DNA of 64,000 bases from Diphasiastrum complanatum (Eukaryota > Streptophyta > Lycopodiopsida > Lycopodiales > Lycopodiaceae). Below are positions 1 to 11,461 of the stretch, piece after piece (the first letter of the stretch is position 1; each line of letters opens with the position of its first letter). The notes beneath the pieces were generated by a model that saw only the letters and a list, made by a program, of their open reading frames with translations, was not told the DNA's origin and did not search any database. A program made the translations under genes and the position numbers. The DNA is taken from the NCBI GenBank assembly GCA_029204225.1, contig CM055094.1, forward strand, positions 27,266,107-27,330,106, given 5' to 3'.

Positions 1-748
1 AAAGGGTCTCATGGGGATGGTGATTCTAGAAACACAAAAAGAGAGGATATTTTCTCTTCTGACAATTATTTTACATTTTTCATGTACATATTTCAATCAC
101 ACATGTGTGTGGAGCATATTCCCACGTGTGAATAGTAGGTCTAGTTGCATTAGTTAATTCATGTCATAAAATAGGCTCTTGTTCTTGAAGCAAAAGCATG
201 CCTCTCGAAATCTGAGTTGATCAAGATAGATTTGATAGTGTACAAACTCTCATGCATGATAGGAATGGATGTTCTGTTCTTCACAGGCCGCAATGAAATA
301 GAGGTTGTGTCCCACCAAAGAAAAACAATGATGAAGAAGGATCTTGGATTTGCTTAGAGACTAGGATAGATCAATTCTGATTTGTTTAAATGTTAGGGTA
401 GGTGTCGTAGACAACTATAGAAAATACGAACGATTAGGCGTCTTAGACAACCGTGCTATTCTCTGTAGCATGTTGCATTCCTCGCATATTTCAGAAATAT
501 GTCACATTTCTCGGTGTCCAAAATGTTCTGAAATCCTGAGTAGAACACCTTTGTCGCATTTTTCACAAAAACCTTTTGTGCTCAAAATGATTGAAATGTT
601 TAGAAGACTTTGTCGGGTTTTGAAGATTGCAAGTAAAAATGCGAACTATGCAACAATTAGTTCATTTTTGCAAACTACTTTGAGAGAGTGATTTACATGA
701 GTGAATGGAGGGCAGTTAGGATGAGTAGGAGTAAGATTAACTCCAACA
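1..748 (-). repeat. LTR of copia relic A (3' LTR, minus strand; outer end not defined)
   Basis: Read on the minus strand, a purine tract (AAGGGGGAG, 757-749) directly follows a copia RNase H relic and is followed by TGTTGGAG, the usual PPT-to-LTR junction. The LTR therefore starts at 748 and runs toward position 1. I could not place its far end or a target duplication. Near 100-135 it holds the acatgtgtg...cacgtgtgaa motif also found in the LTRs at 7789-8627 and 12736-13585, and words such as gcgaactatgc near 640 recur in the LTR-like stretch at 21.5-22.2 kb. No gene is seen here. Confidence 0.55.
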
Positions 749-757
749 CTCCCCCTT
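749..757 (-). other. Polypurine tract of copia relic A
   Basis: AAGGGGGAG on the minus strand, placed between the end of the RNase H relic and the TG of the LTR. In this family the PPT primes plus-strand DNA synthesis. Confidence 0.6.
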
Positions 758-774
758 AAGCTTACTACTATGAA

Positions 775-1545
775 TCTGAATTTAAATTGAGATAACATAT
801 CTACCAAAGTAGAATGTTTTCTCTTGACAATGGTTTTGTCAAAATAGCAGCCAACATATTGTTTGTTTACAGTAACTTAGTACAACATCTTTATTTTGAA
901 CTTTCTCTCTAAGAAAATGAAATTGAACTGATATATGCTTAGTTCTAGTATGAGTTCGTGGGTTTAGACATAGAGCAATGTAGTTTTGATTGTTACACTA
1001 AGAGTACAGTTGGACCCGTCTATGGAAATTGCAGATCATGTAACAACCTTCTAAACCAAATAATTTCCTTCACTGTTGATGTAGTTGCAACGTATTATGA
1101 TTCTGTAGAGGACAACAAAATGCATTTCTGCTTTCTGTTGTTCCATGAAATGGATTTTCCTACAAGAAAACAAATATAACCAGATGTGGACTTTTGGTAT
1201 CCACGTCTCTTGCCCAATTTGAATCAGAATAAGTGACTAGTGTTAGTGTAGTTTCTGTACTACCATTTAGTACAAAGCATAGTGCTTCATAGCTTGAATA
1301 TACCTCATTAGTCGTTGTAGAGGCTTCTTGTGTTGAAAGCATAGATTGGACACATATTGTGACAGTGTGCTTACCGCATACGCTAGATGAGGTCATGTGC
1401 AGATTATAGAATACATTATAGATCTGATTATGGACTGATAAGGATATCTACACATCTCTTTTTGTTCTGCTTGAGTTCTGGGGCACATGTCTTCAGACAG
1501 TTTGAATCTTGGATCCATAGGTGTGTTGGGAAAGAGGGTGTGTGA
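775..1545 (-). pseudogene. Copia relic A: RT connection and RNase H, degenerate
   Basis: Minus-strand translation gives the end of a Ty1/copia polyprotein broken into several frames. Near 1540-1395 is the link after RT (PNTPMDPRFKLSED, then YPYQSIIRSIMYSIICT). Near 1390-1170 comes the RNase H region (YSDSNWARDVDTKS, with the expected Asp). Near 1080-790 is the RNase H end (EIIWFRRLLHDLQFP, then FHFLRE and a TIVK motif matching the usual FTK-type end). Known role: RNase H degrades the RNA strand during reverse transcription. Stops and frame shifts are frequent and RT, integrase and gag are absent, so this is a dead 3' fragment. The domain order fits the PPT and LTR that follow it. Confidence 0.75.
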
Positions 1546-1602
1546 AAACCGAAAATAGCTCGAAAAGAAACGAACACGAAAAGAAACGAACTTGAAACTC
1601 AA

Positions 1603-2200
1603 AAAGAAATGAACTCGAACGAAAAGTGTTCATGCGCTGTGGAATGAGCTATCTCACTCTTTTCCTACTCATGAGTAAGCCTATCATAATCGAACAGAAC
1701 GTTAGTGATAGAAATCACGTTCAATCTGACTTACGTAGCCAAATATTAAGCAACAAAACATCAGAAAGATAATTTGTCGCGAACAACTAGAGAAAATTAT
1801 TAGTTGCGAATAATTCGTGAAGAGCTAGACTGAGCTTGACTGATAATCAGTCGCAAATTAGTCGTGAAGGCGAGACTAAATATTAGTCGCGAACAGCTAG
1901 ACTAATAAAATTCGCGACGGAACAGACTACCAGATTAAGTAATAAGTGAGTCAGACAAAATGTATAAAAACATAGCAATATTGACACAATCTTGAACACA
2001 GAACAAACAGAGCTGTAATCAGATCAAATTTAGCGAAATATACAGGTCAATAATGCAGGTGAGCACAAGACACAAACAATTTCATGTCATGTGTCCACAA
2101 AATTGTTCGTGAACAATTTTGTTTCATGTCTTTTCTATCAAAATCAGAGTGGAGAGCTGGAAAGGCTTTGGCAATAGAAACATTTTGTTTTAAGACTGCT
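1603..2200. repeat. Spacer with repeated TCGCGA/TTCGCGA words, probably LTR remnant
   Basis: No gene. From about 1770 to 1920 the words tcgcgaa, ttagtcgcga and agctagac recur many times in an otherwise AT-rich stretch. Similar gcgaa-rich words occur inside the copia LTRs of this window, so a decayed LTR between copia relics A and B is plausible. No TG..CA ends or target duplication could be fixed. Confidence 0.35.
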
Positions 2201-4430
2201 CTCTGCATCTCGAACAGACCTTGTCTAAGGCCTTTGTGAAAATGTCAGCTATCATCTCTTTTGTTCAATGAAGGTAGTCTGCAACATCTTCTTCCCCATT
2301 AGATCTCTTATCAAGTGGTACTTGATCGCAAATGTGTTTCATCCTTGAGTGAAACACAGGGTCTTTGTTCATATGTATTGCAGATGTGTTGGTCCATCTG
2401 TAAAACTAGAGGTTCATTCCTCATTTCGCCCAGTTCATCAAGGAATCGTTTGAGCCAAATTATTTTGTTGGCCATCTTTGCTATTGCAAGTACTCTGCTT
2501 CGCAAGATGATTGAGCCACAATGGTCTGTTTCTTGCTGACAAGAGAATTGTTGCTCCTGATGCGATGGTTTGCATCCTCCTGAAACACTTTTGCAGTCGT
2601 CCCTTGAGAGGTTGCCTAGCTAGCATTACTGTAGGAAAGCATCTGGAACCCTGCATCACAACAATAACACAAACCAAAATCTTCTGTTAATTGAAGATAT
2701 TGCGGAAATCATTTTGCAGTCTTCCAATGAGTCGAGCTAGATTTGCTACAGAATTGGCCTCAATCCTAGACAATGCATAAGCAATGTCAAGACGTGTGTT
2801 ATTTCCAAAGTACATCAATGATCCGAATCAACTTCCTATATGGTGTAAGCTGCATTTATTTTCTTTCTTCTTCAATTCTCAAACAATTTTTGTTCGTCCG
2901 GTACCGTTCCTGCAAGCATTGGAGTATTTTGCTCCTTTACAATTCAGCATCCCAAAATCTTCTAGGATTTTTTGGATATATCTAGACTAATGAAGGTACA
3001 ATTTACCTCCCTCATAGTCCCTGTCAATCTGTAAGCCAAGGTAACACCTGGCTTCTCCCAGATCTGCAATCTTGAAAATGTTTCGAGATATCATTCTTCA
3101 CTTCGGCAATAAGCTTCTCACTCTTGTAGAGTATCAGAATGTCGTCCACTACACAGCTACAATGATGATCTTCCCCATCTGTAATTCCTTACATAGACAT
3201 TGGAATCAGCCATTAGTGCTTGAATCCCTAAGGATTTCAGGACTTGATCTTTCTTCTTGTGCCATTTTTCAAGCTGACTGTTTCAGTCCATAGATACTCC
3301 TATGCATTCTGCTTGCATAAGTAGGAGACATAGCCTGGGGGTTGATCCATGTAGACCTCTCGTCTAGCTCACCATGCAAGAAGACTGTCTTCTCATCCAC
3401 AATGTGAATCCTGAAGATCATAAGCAGCTGCATATGAAAATAGTAAACGTAGGGATGAATGTTTCATGATAGGAGAGAAGGTCTCAGAATAGTCCAAATA
3501 CCATAACTTTGAGAAAATCCCTTCGCTACAAGTCTTGCCTTATACTTTGAGACATTTCCATCTGGTCCATACTTTAGCTTGTATACCCATTTGCATTTTA
3601 CAGTCTTTCACTTATCTGGTAATAGCTGCAATGTCCATACCTGATTTTTCCTCATGGATTCCATCTTCTCATTCATGGCTTGGATGCACTTGTCTTCTCT
3701 GGACATACAATTTCTTTCCTCAAATGTTTGTGGTTCACCACCGAATCCACAGAACTCTTCTGATGTAGAAGCTAAGCTATTTGGCAACATATCTTGCTGG
3801 CGCTTTTCGTTGTCTTGTCAACCTCTGGAAGATCCTCCTGGAACTGCAATGCCTTTGTCTTTGTCTGCTCTGCTAGGTTCCTAGAACCATTTTGGTTTAC
3901 AGGTACTATAGCAGTAGGTCAAAACTTTCTTCCTTTGAGTGTTCATCTCTGCTCCCTCTGTCACAACTGGCAGATCATAGTACTATCTTTCAAGAAGTTC
4001 ATAACTGATGAGATCATCGTTGGCCATCATTATGCCTCTCATTAAATTTGACATCTCTGACTGTCTTCACTATATTGGTTTCTAGCATATAGATTCTGTA
4101 GTATGACGAATTGTTTTCATATCCTACAAGATATCTTTATTCAGCTTTCTCATCAGCTTCTTTCGAAGCTTATCAAAAAACATGTGCATAAGCTGCATAG
4201 CCAAATATACGGTATGTGAGTCAAATTGGGGTTTTCTACCCCACCATAATTCGTAGTGTTGTCGTGTGAGAAACACCAGACTTTCTTGTCCTGTTCTGAA
4301 TGTAAGTAGCTATAGCTACTGCTTTCAACCCACGATACTCTTGGAGCTTTCGAGTAGGCCATCATGCATCTCTCACAAAAAATTTCAGTCTCGTCAAAAT
4401 GATATCGGATCAACGTGCACACTGTGTTCA
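2200..4430 (-). pseudogene. Copia relic B: integrase end, RT and RNase H, degenerate
   Basis: Minus-strand fragments occur in copia order. At about 4420-4090 is the integrase end (CMMAYSKAPR, then a NRTRKSGVSHTTT-like stretch and FGYAAYAHV). At about 3790-3480 is the RT start ([48 protein letters not shown]). At about 3430-3270 is mid-RT (IVDEKTVFLHGELDE, SIYGLKQSA). At about 3180-3100 is a damaged active-site region. At about 2540-2210 is RNase H (IIWLKRFLDELGEM, then TKEMIADIFTKALDKV). Stops and frame shifts interrupt every part. The element is closely related to the plus-strand copia relic at 24.5-25.8 kb. Gag, protease and flanking LTRs were not recognised. Confidence 0.8.
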
Positions 4431-5341
4431 GTCCTTAACCAAAATCATTCAGTCGCGTTGAATTTTTCACTCAATTAATTCCTTCCAATGTCGTGTGGCT
4501 TGAACAATTTTGTATCTCACACTTGATTCTTTGCATGTGTGATTGGGATAAGAATCTTCTTACTTTAGCACCTCCAATTGATGGCTTTATTAGAAACGTT
4601 TCCCTTTTTTTTTCGCGAGAGTCTGTCACTTTTTCCAATCGTGACATTCCCCTTTATGTATTCCTGCATTTGACAAAACTATTTCCAACCTCCTAATTGT
4701 TGCTTTAGCCACAGACTTCTGGTTTATGATTCCTGCTAGTAGAATATGCAGGTAAATAAGTTTTTCAATAATACGAACCTCAGCATGCAATGTGCATATG
4801 TGAACATTTTTTAATGGATTTGGCAGAACACTTTTCATATTTGGATCTTCAGTTTCTCGTGTTGGGCCAGTGTTTTGATCATCCCAAATTCATTTGTAGC
4901 AATCCTTTATGCAGTAAAGACATGGATGCTTTGATGTTGCCCCATGAGAGACATTGTACATACATTTTAATGTTTTAAAATCCCCCTGCAAGGTGCATTG
5001 AATTTGAAAACTTCCATGGTTTTTTACTAATAAATTTCTCACCATCCAAATGTCTCTTTATAATCTCGCTATGATTGTATTTGAAAGTATCCATGAACAT
5101 ATTTTATGGTCATCTTTCAAGATCTGTAGAGAAGCAAGTAATGCATGACATGTCAGTAAAAAACTGGCAAGGTATGAAATGTTAATAATGATATTCTAAA
5201 TGAAATTGAAATGTATACTTGAAATGCGCCAACCACCTATGTGCCATTGTGACTATAGAAAAGGTAAATCAGATATCCCAGTAGCCTTGCCGAAAAGAGT
5301 AAAATTTATGTTGTGAAGGTGGCTAGGTAGTGATGACAACA
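4431..5341. other. No recognisable gene
   Basis: AT-rich sequence with only short open frames on either strand and no conserved motif I can name. Confidence 0.4.
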
Positions 5342-5403
5342 TTTGAGAGACTTGGGGGATGCCCAGGGAGATAAATCATTGAGAGACTTGGGGGATGCCC
5401 AGG
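5342..5403. repeat. Short tandem direct repeat, 37-bp period
   Basis: The 24-bp unit beginning ttgagagacttgggggatgc occurs at about 5342 and again at about 5379, nearly identical. It lies in a region without a recognised gene. Confidence 0.7.
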
Positions 5404-5780
5404 ATACGCTAAAATCATTCTTATCTTAGATTGCAAAGGAGGTCTGGATATCACAGTTCCTGACTCTGGCTTTGAATTGTTGGATGGATACTGGGTTATC
5501 AATTTGTCGAGCACATTGTGCTGCTTGATGAGCCATCTATGTGCAACTTATTTTGAAGACATTAAGGTGGTTCAATAGGAGTCACTTATTTGAGAGAGTG
5601 GCAAGGACATGACATTGGCACAACCTAATAGAGCTCTGCAGGTCAATAGGACAGAGCTTCCAGGAGACTTACTTTCAGGTACACATTTACTTTTCTATTC
5701 ATATATATGGGTATCATTGCTTGCAATTCAACCCATTCTCATTGAGATGGCATGTGGAAGTTTAAATTTCATCTTTGTAG

Positions 5781-5857
5781 GTAGTTGAAGTACTTACAAA
5801 TCAACAGCCTCTTGAAGTCTCTGCCTCCTATAATGACGGCTTGGTTGTCTTTGGAAG
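5781..5857 (+). other. Possible isolated exon, unidentified
   Basis: A 77-bp stretch is bounded by a good acceptor (atctttgtag) and a donor (ggaag then gtaatg). It reads VVEVLTNQQPLEVSASYND and ends GLVVFGR without a stop. An upstream stretch ending at about 5679 (QSFQETYFQ followed by gtacac) would join it in frame. I do not recognise the protein, and no convincing downstream partner is visible. It may be an orphan exon of a decayed host gene or chance. Confidence 0.2.
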
Positions 5858-6429
5858 GTAATGCTAGCATGTTCCTTTGAGTACATGCCTTAAAGATAAA
5901 GTGAAAATTCAATGATTGGGAGAGAAAGAATGGCCCGTGGTGGCTAGATATGGCCAGAGAACCACTTTTTGGATGAGGAACGATAATATATGCAAAACAC
6001 AAAAGGGTACACTTGTTCAGGAAAGCTACTCATCAGAGGATAATAGCCAAGCAGCCAACATGCAACAAGAATGTGTAGAGGGTATGTGTAAAGATGCAAG
6101 GAAAAAATGTTGGACCCTTTATGTGCCTCCCTAATTGGATGGATCTAGAGGGCAAAAATGGGGGTCTATGGATCTATTCAGGTGAGTATTGTGTGAAAAA
6201 TAATCAGATCATTAATTTTCAATCAATCTCTAAGATCTTTGATTACTTAAGATAGCACATCTAGCACCATTGACAATGTAGAACTCCTAGCTCTAACAAT
6301 GCATAGAAGCCATAAACATCTAATAGATATTGAAAAAATCAGATATGAATGATAAAGTATTGTTGTTGTCCGTACAAAACCAGTAAGCTACTATATTTTC
6401 CAACTAACCAAACAAGATCCTATCATGCA

Positions 6430-6900
6430 AAATCTACCCCGAACCTCGTACCATCCGTGAAGTATATTCCTTCTTGGGCCACACCAACTACTATCGGTGC
6501 TTTATTCTAGACTTCGCTAATAAAGCACGATTAATCTATAAAAAAGTCGGTGTCCCCAAAAGGACTGATGAACAATGTGTCGCATTCATCAACTAAATGA
6601 AGCCCTTACCAATGCATATATCCTCCAGGCTCCTGATTATTCCAAAGAAATTCAATGTGCATACCAATGCATCCAAGTATGCCATTGGAGTAGTGCTCAC
6701 CCAACCGGGAGAATTCAAAAGGATTATCCAGTTTGATTTCTCAGTAGACAATTGATACCCACTGAAGTCAATTATACCACTACCGGCGTGAAGCTTGGCA
6801 ATGGTATATGCAGGTTCAGAAGTTTTGCCATTATCTTTTGGAGAAAGTTTTTGCTTCTTCACTGATCCATCAACAAGACTTGCACAACCAGTCGTATTAC
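6430..6900 (+). pseudogene. Ty3-type RT connection and RNase H relic
   Basis: Plus-strand translation gives PRTIREVYSFLGHTNYYRCF, the segment after Ty3 RT, then ANKARLIYKK. Next is an RNase H start, FNVHTNASKYAIGVVLTQPG, where the catalytic Asp of the usual xxDAS motif is replaced by Asn. After a frame shift comes LAMVYAVQKFCHYLLEKV, matching the EL..VV.A...WRHYL segment. Several stops are present. It ends abruptly where a Ty3-type LTR begins at 6909. That LTR may belong to an element inserted into this relic, with ATTGA before it as the candidate duplication, but I did not find a matching continuation. Confidence 0.7.
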
Positions 6901-6908
6901 TCGATTGA

Positions 6909-7702
6909 TGTTAGCATACCGTGCTACATAGAAAAAATGAAAAAGAGAGAAATAAAACTCGTGGCATGTGTTTTGTAAGTCCACGTACGAGAGTCTGTTA
7001 ATAAACTTCCGCCATGGCATGTGTTTATAAAGCCCGTGAGTAGAACTTAAAAATAATAAAATAGCTTAAACTTAGATTTAGAACTTAGACTTAGAAAACT
7101 TAAGATTAAAATATTTTTGTCTTAAGTTTTCCTAAGTTAAGAAACTTTGAAGTTCTAAAAAGGCTAGAAATAGATTAGTCCCATAAGTTAGTGGATACTT
7201 ATGGAATACCCTCTTTGCCATAAAAGGAGAGGTATTTGCCTTGTAATAACACTTTGAGGATTATCATTAAATTGCTCTCTCTTTGAGATTATCATTCTAT
7301 TTCTTTGTGTTCCATTGGAAGGTGCATAGCTTGAGGGAAGGTGCTCGGGCCTTCTCTTGCCTTCTTTCATTGATTTTTTTTCATTGTGGCATGTTTTTAA
7401 TTGCCTCTATGCCTTAGTCTAGCCGCAATTTCTGTTCTCAATCCCTTTGGGTGTTAATCTAGAATTAGTTTAATCAACTTGCTAGTGGGGTAAAGCCTTA
7501 GCAAGGTTTGTATTTTGTCCATCTTAGATAGTTTCACTTTTCGTTTCGAGCACTGGTTGGGAAAGCCTTAGTGCTTCCATCATTATTCCTTATTTTTCAC
7601 ATTTTTGTTTGAAGCTTGGTAGGAACTTAGAAAGTGGACGATCCTCCCTATACTACACTGCATCATAAGTAGATCTAGCACAAACAAGATTTACTTCCAA
7701 CA
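6909..7702 (+). repeat. Ty3-type 5' LTR
   Basis: Begins TGTTAGCA and ends CCAACA, followed one base later by a tRNA-Asp-type primer site, which fixes the orientation and the 3' boundary. A partial second copy (about the last 500 bp) lies at 8697-9185. The first about 260 bp occur inverted at 21185-21457. The start at 6909 is inferred from the TG and from where similarity to the inverted copy ends. Only one full copy was found, so the LTR identity rests on the primer site and the copies. Confidence 0.65.
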
Positions 7703-7703
7703 T

Positions 7704-7717
7704 TGGCACCGTTGCCG
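7704..7717 (+). other. Primer binding site, tRNA-Asp type, of the Ty3 element
   Basis: TGGCACCGTTGCCG follows the LTR end. It differs at one base from TGGCGCCGTTGCCG, the complement of the plant tRNA-Asp 3' end used by many Tat/Athila-type Ty3 elements. A decayed copy occurs at about 9187. Confidence 0.7.
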
Positions 7718-7788
7718 CTTTTTGAGCATTTTTTACCTAGCTTTTTTTTTTCCTTTTGTTTTCTTGCTTTTATGTTGTGTGTTTGCTT

Positions 7789-8627
7789 TGTTAAAATTGG
7801 CAAAAGCTAACTTGATCAAATCTTGTAGTACATATCATCATTAGACATGTGTGGAGCCTGTTCCCACGTGTGAAATAAATGCATTTTCATTTAGATGAGT
7901 CATATAGGTTGTACCTACAATTTCATTTGAGATCTAGTGGCTAAAATGGCCAAAATATAGTTTTCTAGCTATATGCACTTGGCAACATTTTATTGGTAGG
8001 AAAGCTATTTCACATGGATAGGAGTGATCTCACACGTGCCACAGGACTGCTCACATGTGTGAAAACATCAGTATTAGGTGAGATCCAACTTGTAGTAGAT
8101 ACTTGTGCAAGTCCCTATAAATTAGGAAAATTGTCTATAAATCAAGGGAGGTGGCTATAAGTTAGGAAACTTGGTCCATGTGCCATATTGATGATTATTG
8201 GTGGATCCTTTGATGAGTAGGCACTCTCACACGTGCCCAATCAAACTGAGTAAGCATCAGCTCTTGTGTATATATGGTGGCTCATTTGGCCATAATTGAA
8301 ATGGAAGCTAAATCTTGGTTTTGGAGCAATTCTAGTGTTTTCTCTCTATTTGTCTTGTGTTTTTATGCATTGATTGGGTTCTAAGCTTAGTATACTTTAT
8401 TCTCAGCCTACTGTCCGTACTTCTGATAGGTTTTTCACACGTGTGAAATCATCAGCAAGTACAGTTTTGATCAATACTTGATTGTTCTTGTTAGATTTAT
8501 TCATCTAGATTTGATCTAAATGCTATCTAATCTTGTGTAGATTGATAGGTTGATCTAATCAAACATCCAATCACACTTGTGGATCTGATTAGATCTATTC
8601 ATGGTCCCATTTTGCTGTACTTTGACA
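7789..8627 (+). repeat. 5' LTR of the chimeric element (839 bp)
   Basis: Starts TGTTAAAATTGGC and ends GTACTTTGACA, directly followed by the primer site. It carries four CACGTG cores (7865, 8033, 8230, 8438) within repeated acacgtgtg-type words and a tatatatgg box at about 8271. The matching 3' copy is at 12736-13585. Confidence 0.9.
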
Positions 8628-8640
8628 TGGTATCAGAGCC
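8628..8640 (+). other. Primer binding site, initiator-Met tRNA type
   Basis: TGGTATCAGAGCC directly abuts the LTR. This is the complement of the plant tRNA-iMet 3' end and is the hallmark of Ty1/copia-type elements in plants. Confidence 0.9.
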
Positions 8641-8696
8641 AAGTACAAGTGCATTAAGGCATTGATCTAAACTATACCCAAATAGGCAATGTTTTG

Positions 8697-9485
8697 GAAA
8701 CAAGACACTTATGGAAGACCCTCCTTGCCATAAAGGAGAGGTATTTGCATTGTAAATAACACTTTTGTAGATTAAGCTATCTTGCTCTCTATTTTGAAAA
8801 ATTATCATTTCTATTTCATTTGTGTTCACCTTGGAAAGGTGCATAGCTTGAGGGAAGGTGCTTGGGCCTCCTCTTGCCTCCTTTTCATCGGGTTTTATTG
8901 TGGCATGTTCATTATTGTTTATTTGTTTAGTATTAGTCGCAATCTCATTTTATTACCTTCGGGTGTTAATCTAGGATTAGTCTATTTAATCACCTTGCTA
9001 GTTGGGTAAGCCTTAGCAAGGATTTTTATTGTTGTTACTAATTAGTTTATTTTCGTTTCAGGCACTAGTTGGGTAAGTCTTAGTGATCTATGTTGAAGCT
9101 TGTTGTAGAAACTTGAAAAGTGGACAAATTTCTACATCCCTATACTACACCGTAAGTAGATCTAGCCACCGCATTCACTAGAAATACTTCCAACATTGCG
9201 CCGTTGCTGCTTTTTAAGTATTTTTCTACCTAGCTTCTTCTCCTTTTTTTTCTTTTATTTCATTGCTTCCGTGTTATATGTTTGCTTGTGTGCTTATCTC
9301 TATCTACCAACTAACAGCACCGCGTCGTCTCTCCAGGTCCTACACGAGCTGCAGAGCAACTTTTCAAACCGGGGGGAAGCAACAAAAGAGTCCAACTTGG
9401 GCATTTTCTTCAAAAGTGACATTTTTCACAACCAAACAGGTATATCAGAATTCGTCAATCTATCTGCAGCCCTAACAGACCCTGA
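8697..9485 (+). repeat. Captured Ty3 LTR end plus leader, direct orientation
   Basis: From 8697 the sequence follows the Ty3 LTR at about 7195-7702 (shared stretches include ggtgcatagcttgagggaag and ccttagcaagg). It passes a decayed primer site (ttgcgccgttgctg, about 9186) and continues into leader that matches 13590-13800 (tctccaggtcctac, cagccctaacagaccctga). The first about 290 bp of the LTR are missing. It lies inside the copia-type chimeric element, so Ty3 sequence was incorporated into its interior. No gene of its own is seen. Confidence 0.7.
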
Positions 9486-11165
9486 GAGGTCCAATTGGAT
9501 GGTTATATCCTCAATTGTATAGTCCTTAAAATATGCTGGCACATCATGGGCTAGTGATTCGAGGGGGGCCTTGTCTTTCAACTGTCTGTATGGTGATTTG
9601 GGAGGTTCGAGAATTGGCGTATGAGCGGATGGGAATCTCAGGAACTTCCCTAGCAATGTTAATGTCTCACGTGGCTGAATTTGAAGGGGTTTCTTCATCT
9701 TTTCTTTCATGTATGGCCACAAGGTTGTGGCTTCAGAGGACCTGAGGTGAGCAGATGAAGAAGTGGTGGCAACTTCATGGAGGATTTCATGGTCGATTGA
9801 AATTTTTTCCCTCCTCACAGAGGTCCCAAGGATAGTTTGGTCATTTGATCCAGTATAGCTTGGGTATCATGATTTTCAACTGTAACTTGGCAATTGTTCT
9901 ACTTTGGATGACTGCTGCAGAAAGGCCTTGAGTGGAAGGGCCTCTATGTAGTTGAGGAATCCGAATGTCAGAGATGTCCAAATCATCTGGGCAATTTTGA
10001 ATTCGTAAGACTTCTCGTCATCTATGAATAAATTTTCTGATTTATCAGTAGGTAGCCATGGTGACATTTAACAACTCATCATTGTGTGGAAGAATATCAA
10101 TAGAATTGATATTAATGATAGGGGTGTCTAGATCAGAACTTATTCGTTATCGGTCAGAGGCGTATAGTTACAATCATCCTAATGTTGAGCACAAGATCGG
10201 CATTTATACAATCAATGGTAGCTAAACTGTGACGCCAGTTTATGATATCATAGATTTAACATAATGATCTTTTTTGTGGGTGGACTGGTATGGCTCAAAC
10301 AAATTAGTTGTAGAAGATCCTTCGTCGTAAAATCGTGCATGTTTGAGTTTGCCAAATCGATGGTAATAAAGTTGTCTCTATTTCCAAAGGGTGACTCCTA
10401 GAATGAAAGATTTTGGGCAAAAACTGGACTTTTGTGTTGTAATAGAATTCGTGGACAGTACTGAAATCGTGAACAGTCAGATGAGTCCAGACTATAGTAC
10501 TCGTGAATTATGACATGAGGTGCATTCTGTCAAAATTCTGATTTTCTATATTTTTTTGAGAATTTTTTTGGGATAGTATTTACAGAGAGTACAGAGAAAT
10601 CGTGCTCACTGTGGCGATTTCACGGTATGACTGGCGATTTCTGATACTGAGGTTTTGCTGATAGACAAAGGAAATAGTGAAAAAGGTGATTTTCTAACAG
10701 AATATCAGCTAAATCTCTAAGATAGAATTTGAGGAGCTGTTGGAGGATTGATCTTTGATAGACCTAGTCTCAGTGAAGCTGTCGAATTCTAAGACCAAGA
10801 TTTGGTTGGAAAAACAATGGATTCTGATAGTATATCAGGGTGTTTTCAGAGAATCTGAAAGGGTCAGAATTCATGGAGGTGATAGGATGGAAGATCAGTG
10901 TTTTGTTATGGCTGTAGACAGACCAACGAATTTTGATATACCTGTTTGGTCGAAAAAAAATGTCACTTGGGTCACTTCTTTCAAAGAAAATGCCCAAGTT
11001 GACACTTTTGTTGCTTCCTCCGGCTTGATAGGATGTTTCGCAGCTCGTTGTGGACCTAGAGAGAAGTCTCGTGCTACAGTGTGAAGGGAAAAAACAAGCA
11101 AGCATACACACAAGTAGATGAGCGAAAAAACAAAAAACAAGAAAGCTATGTAGAAAAATCTTAAA
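9486..11165 (-). repeat. Captured Ty3 leader and possible coding piece, inverted
   Basis: The reverse complement of about 11165-10400 matches the Ty3 leader at 13590-14260 (tctctaggtccac, caagccggagg, aaacaggtatatcaaaattcg, then the ctgttagaaaatcac stretch). This gives an inverted repeat with 9186-9485. Below about 10400 the minus strand has short frames, for example 9818-9426 and 10067-9876, with peptides such as SIDILPHNDELLNV and ILDQMTKLSLGPL that could be gag-pro relics of a Tat-like element. I cannot identify them firmly. No intact gene is present. Confidence 0.55.
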
Positions 11166-11167
11166 AA

Positions 11168-11461
11168 GTGGCAATGTTCAAATTTATTGTTATGATCCAA
11201 GAGAAACCAAGAAATATTAAGGAGGAGCAATCACAAAATGAAAATAGTTTCATTTATGCTCTCATGAAATCTTATGAAGAACTATTTTGCTTTGAAGAGA
11301 TTTTTGTATCTCAAAGGTGGATTAAGGCAATACTAATTGAGTGTGATGTCTTAATAAATAGCAAATCATGTTTTCCTTGTAAACTTGCATTGAATATGAA
11401 GTCAAGGAAATGGAAATGTCTTCTTAATGCATTTTTTGTTGGTTTCAAAGATCATGAATGA
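11168..11461 (+). CDS. Hypothetical protein, 97 aa, first half of a broken ORF in the chimeric element
   Basis: Unrecognised. The frame begins with MAMFKFIVMIQEK and contains FCFEEIFVSQRWIKAIL. It ends 35 bp inside the next ORF, which is in another frame, so one frame shift probably split a single longer ORF. The segment at about 11280-11350 is repeated, diverged, at about 11965-12040. The W..AI...E pattern vaguely recalls the start of copia RT (W..A...E), but no catalytic motif follows, so I assign no function. It lies downstream of the inverted Ty3 piece and upstream of the purine tract. Confidence 0.35.
   Translation: MAMFKFIVMIQEKPRNIKEEQSQNENSFIYALMKSYEELFCFEEIFVSQRWIKAILIECDVLINSKSCFPCKLALNMKSRKWKCLLNAFFVGFKDHE

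Noticed and set aside
9426-9818. 130-aa minus-strand ORF as a gene
   Set aside because: Its C-terminal third is the reverse of the captured Ty3 leader, and the rest has no recognised domain; treated as part of the captured inverted segment.
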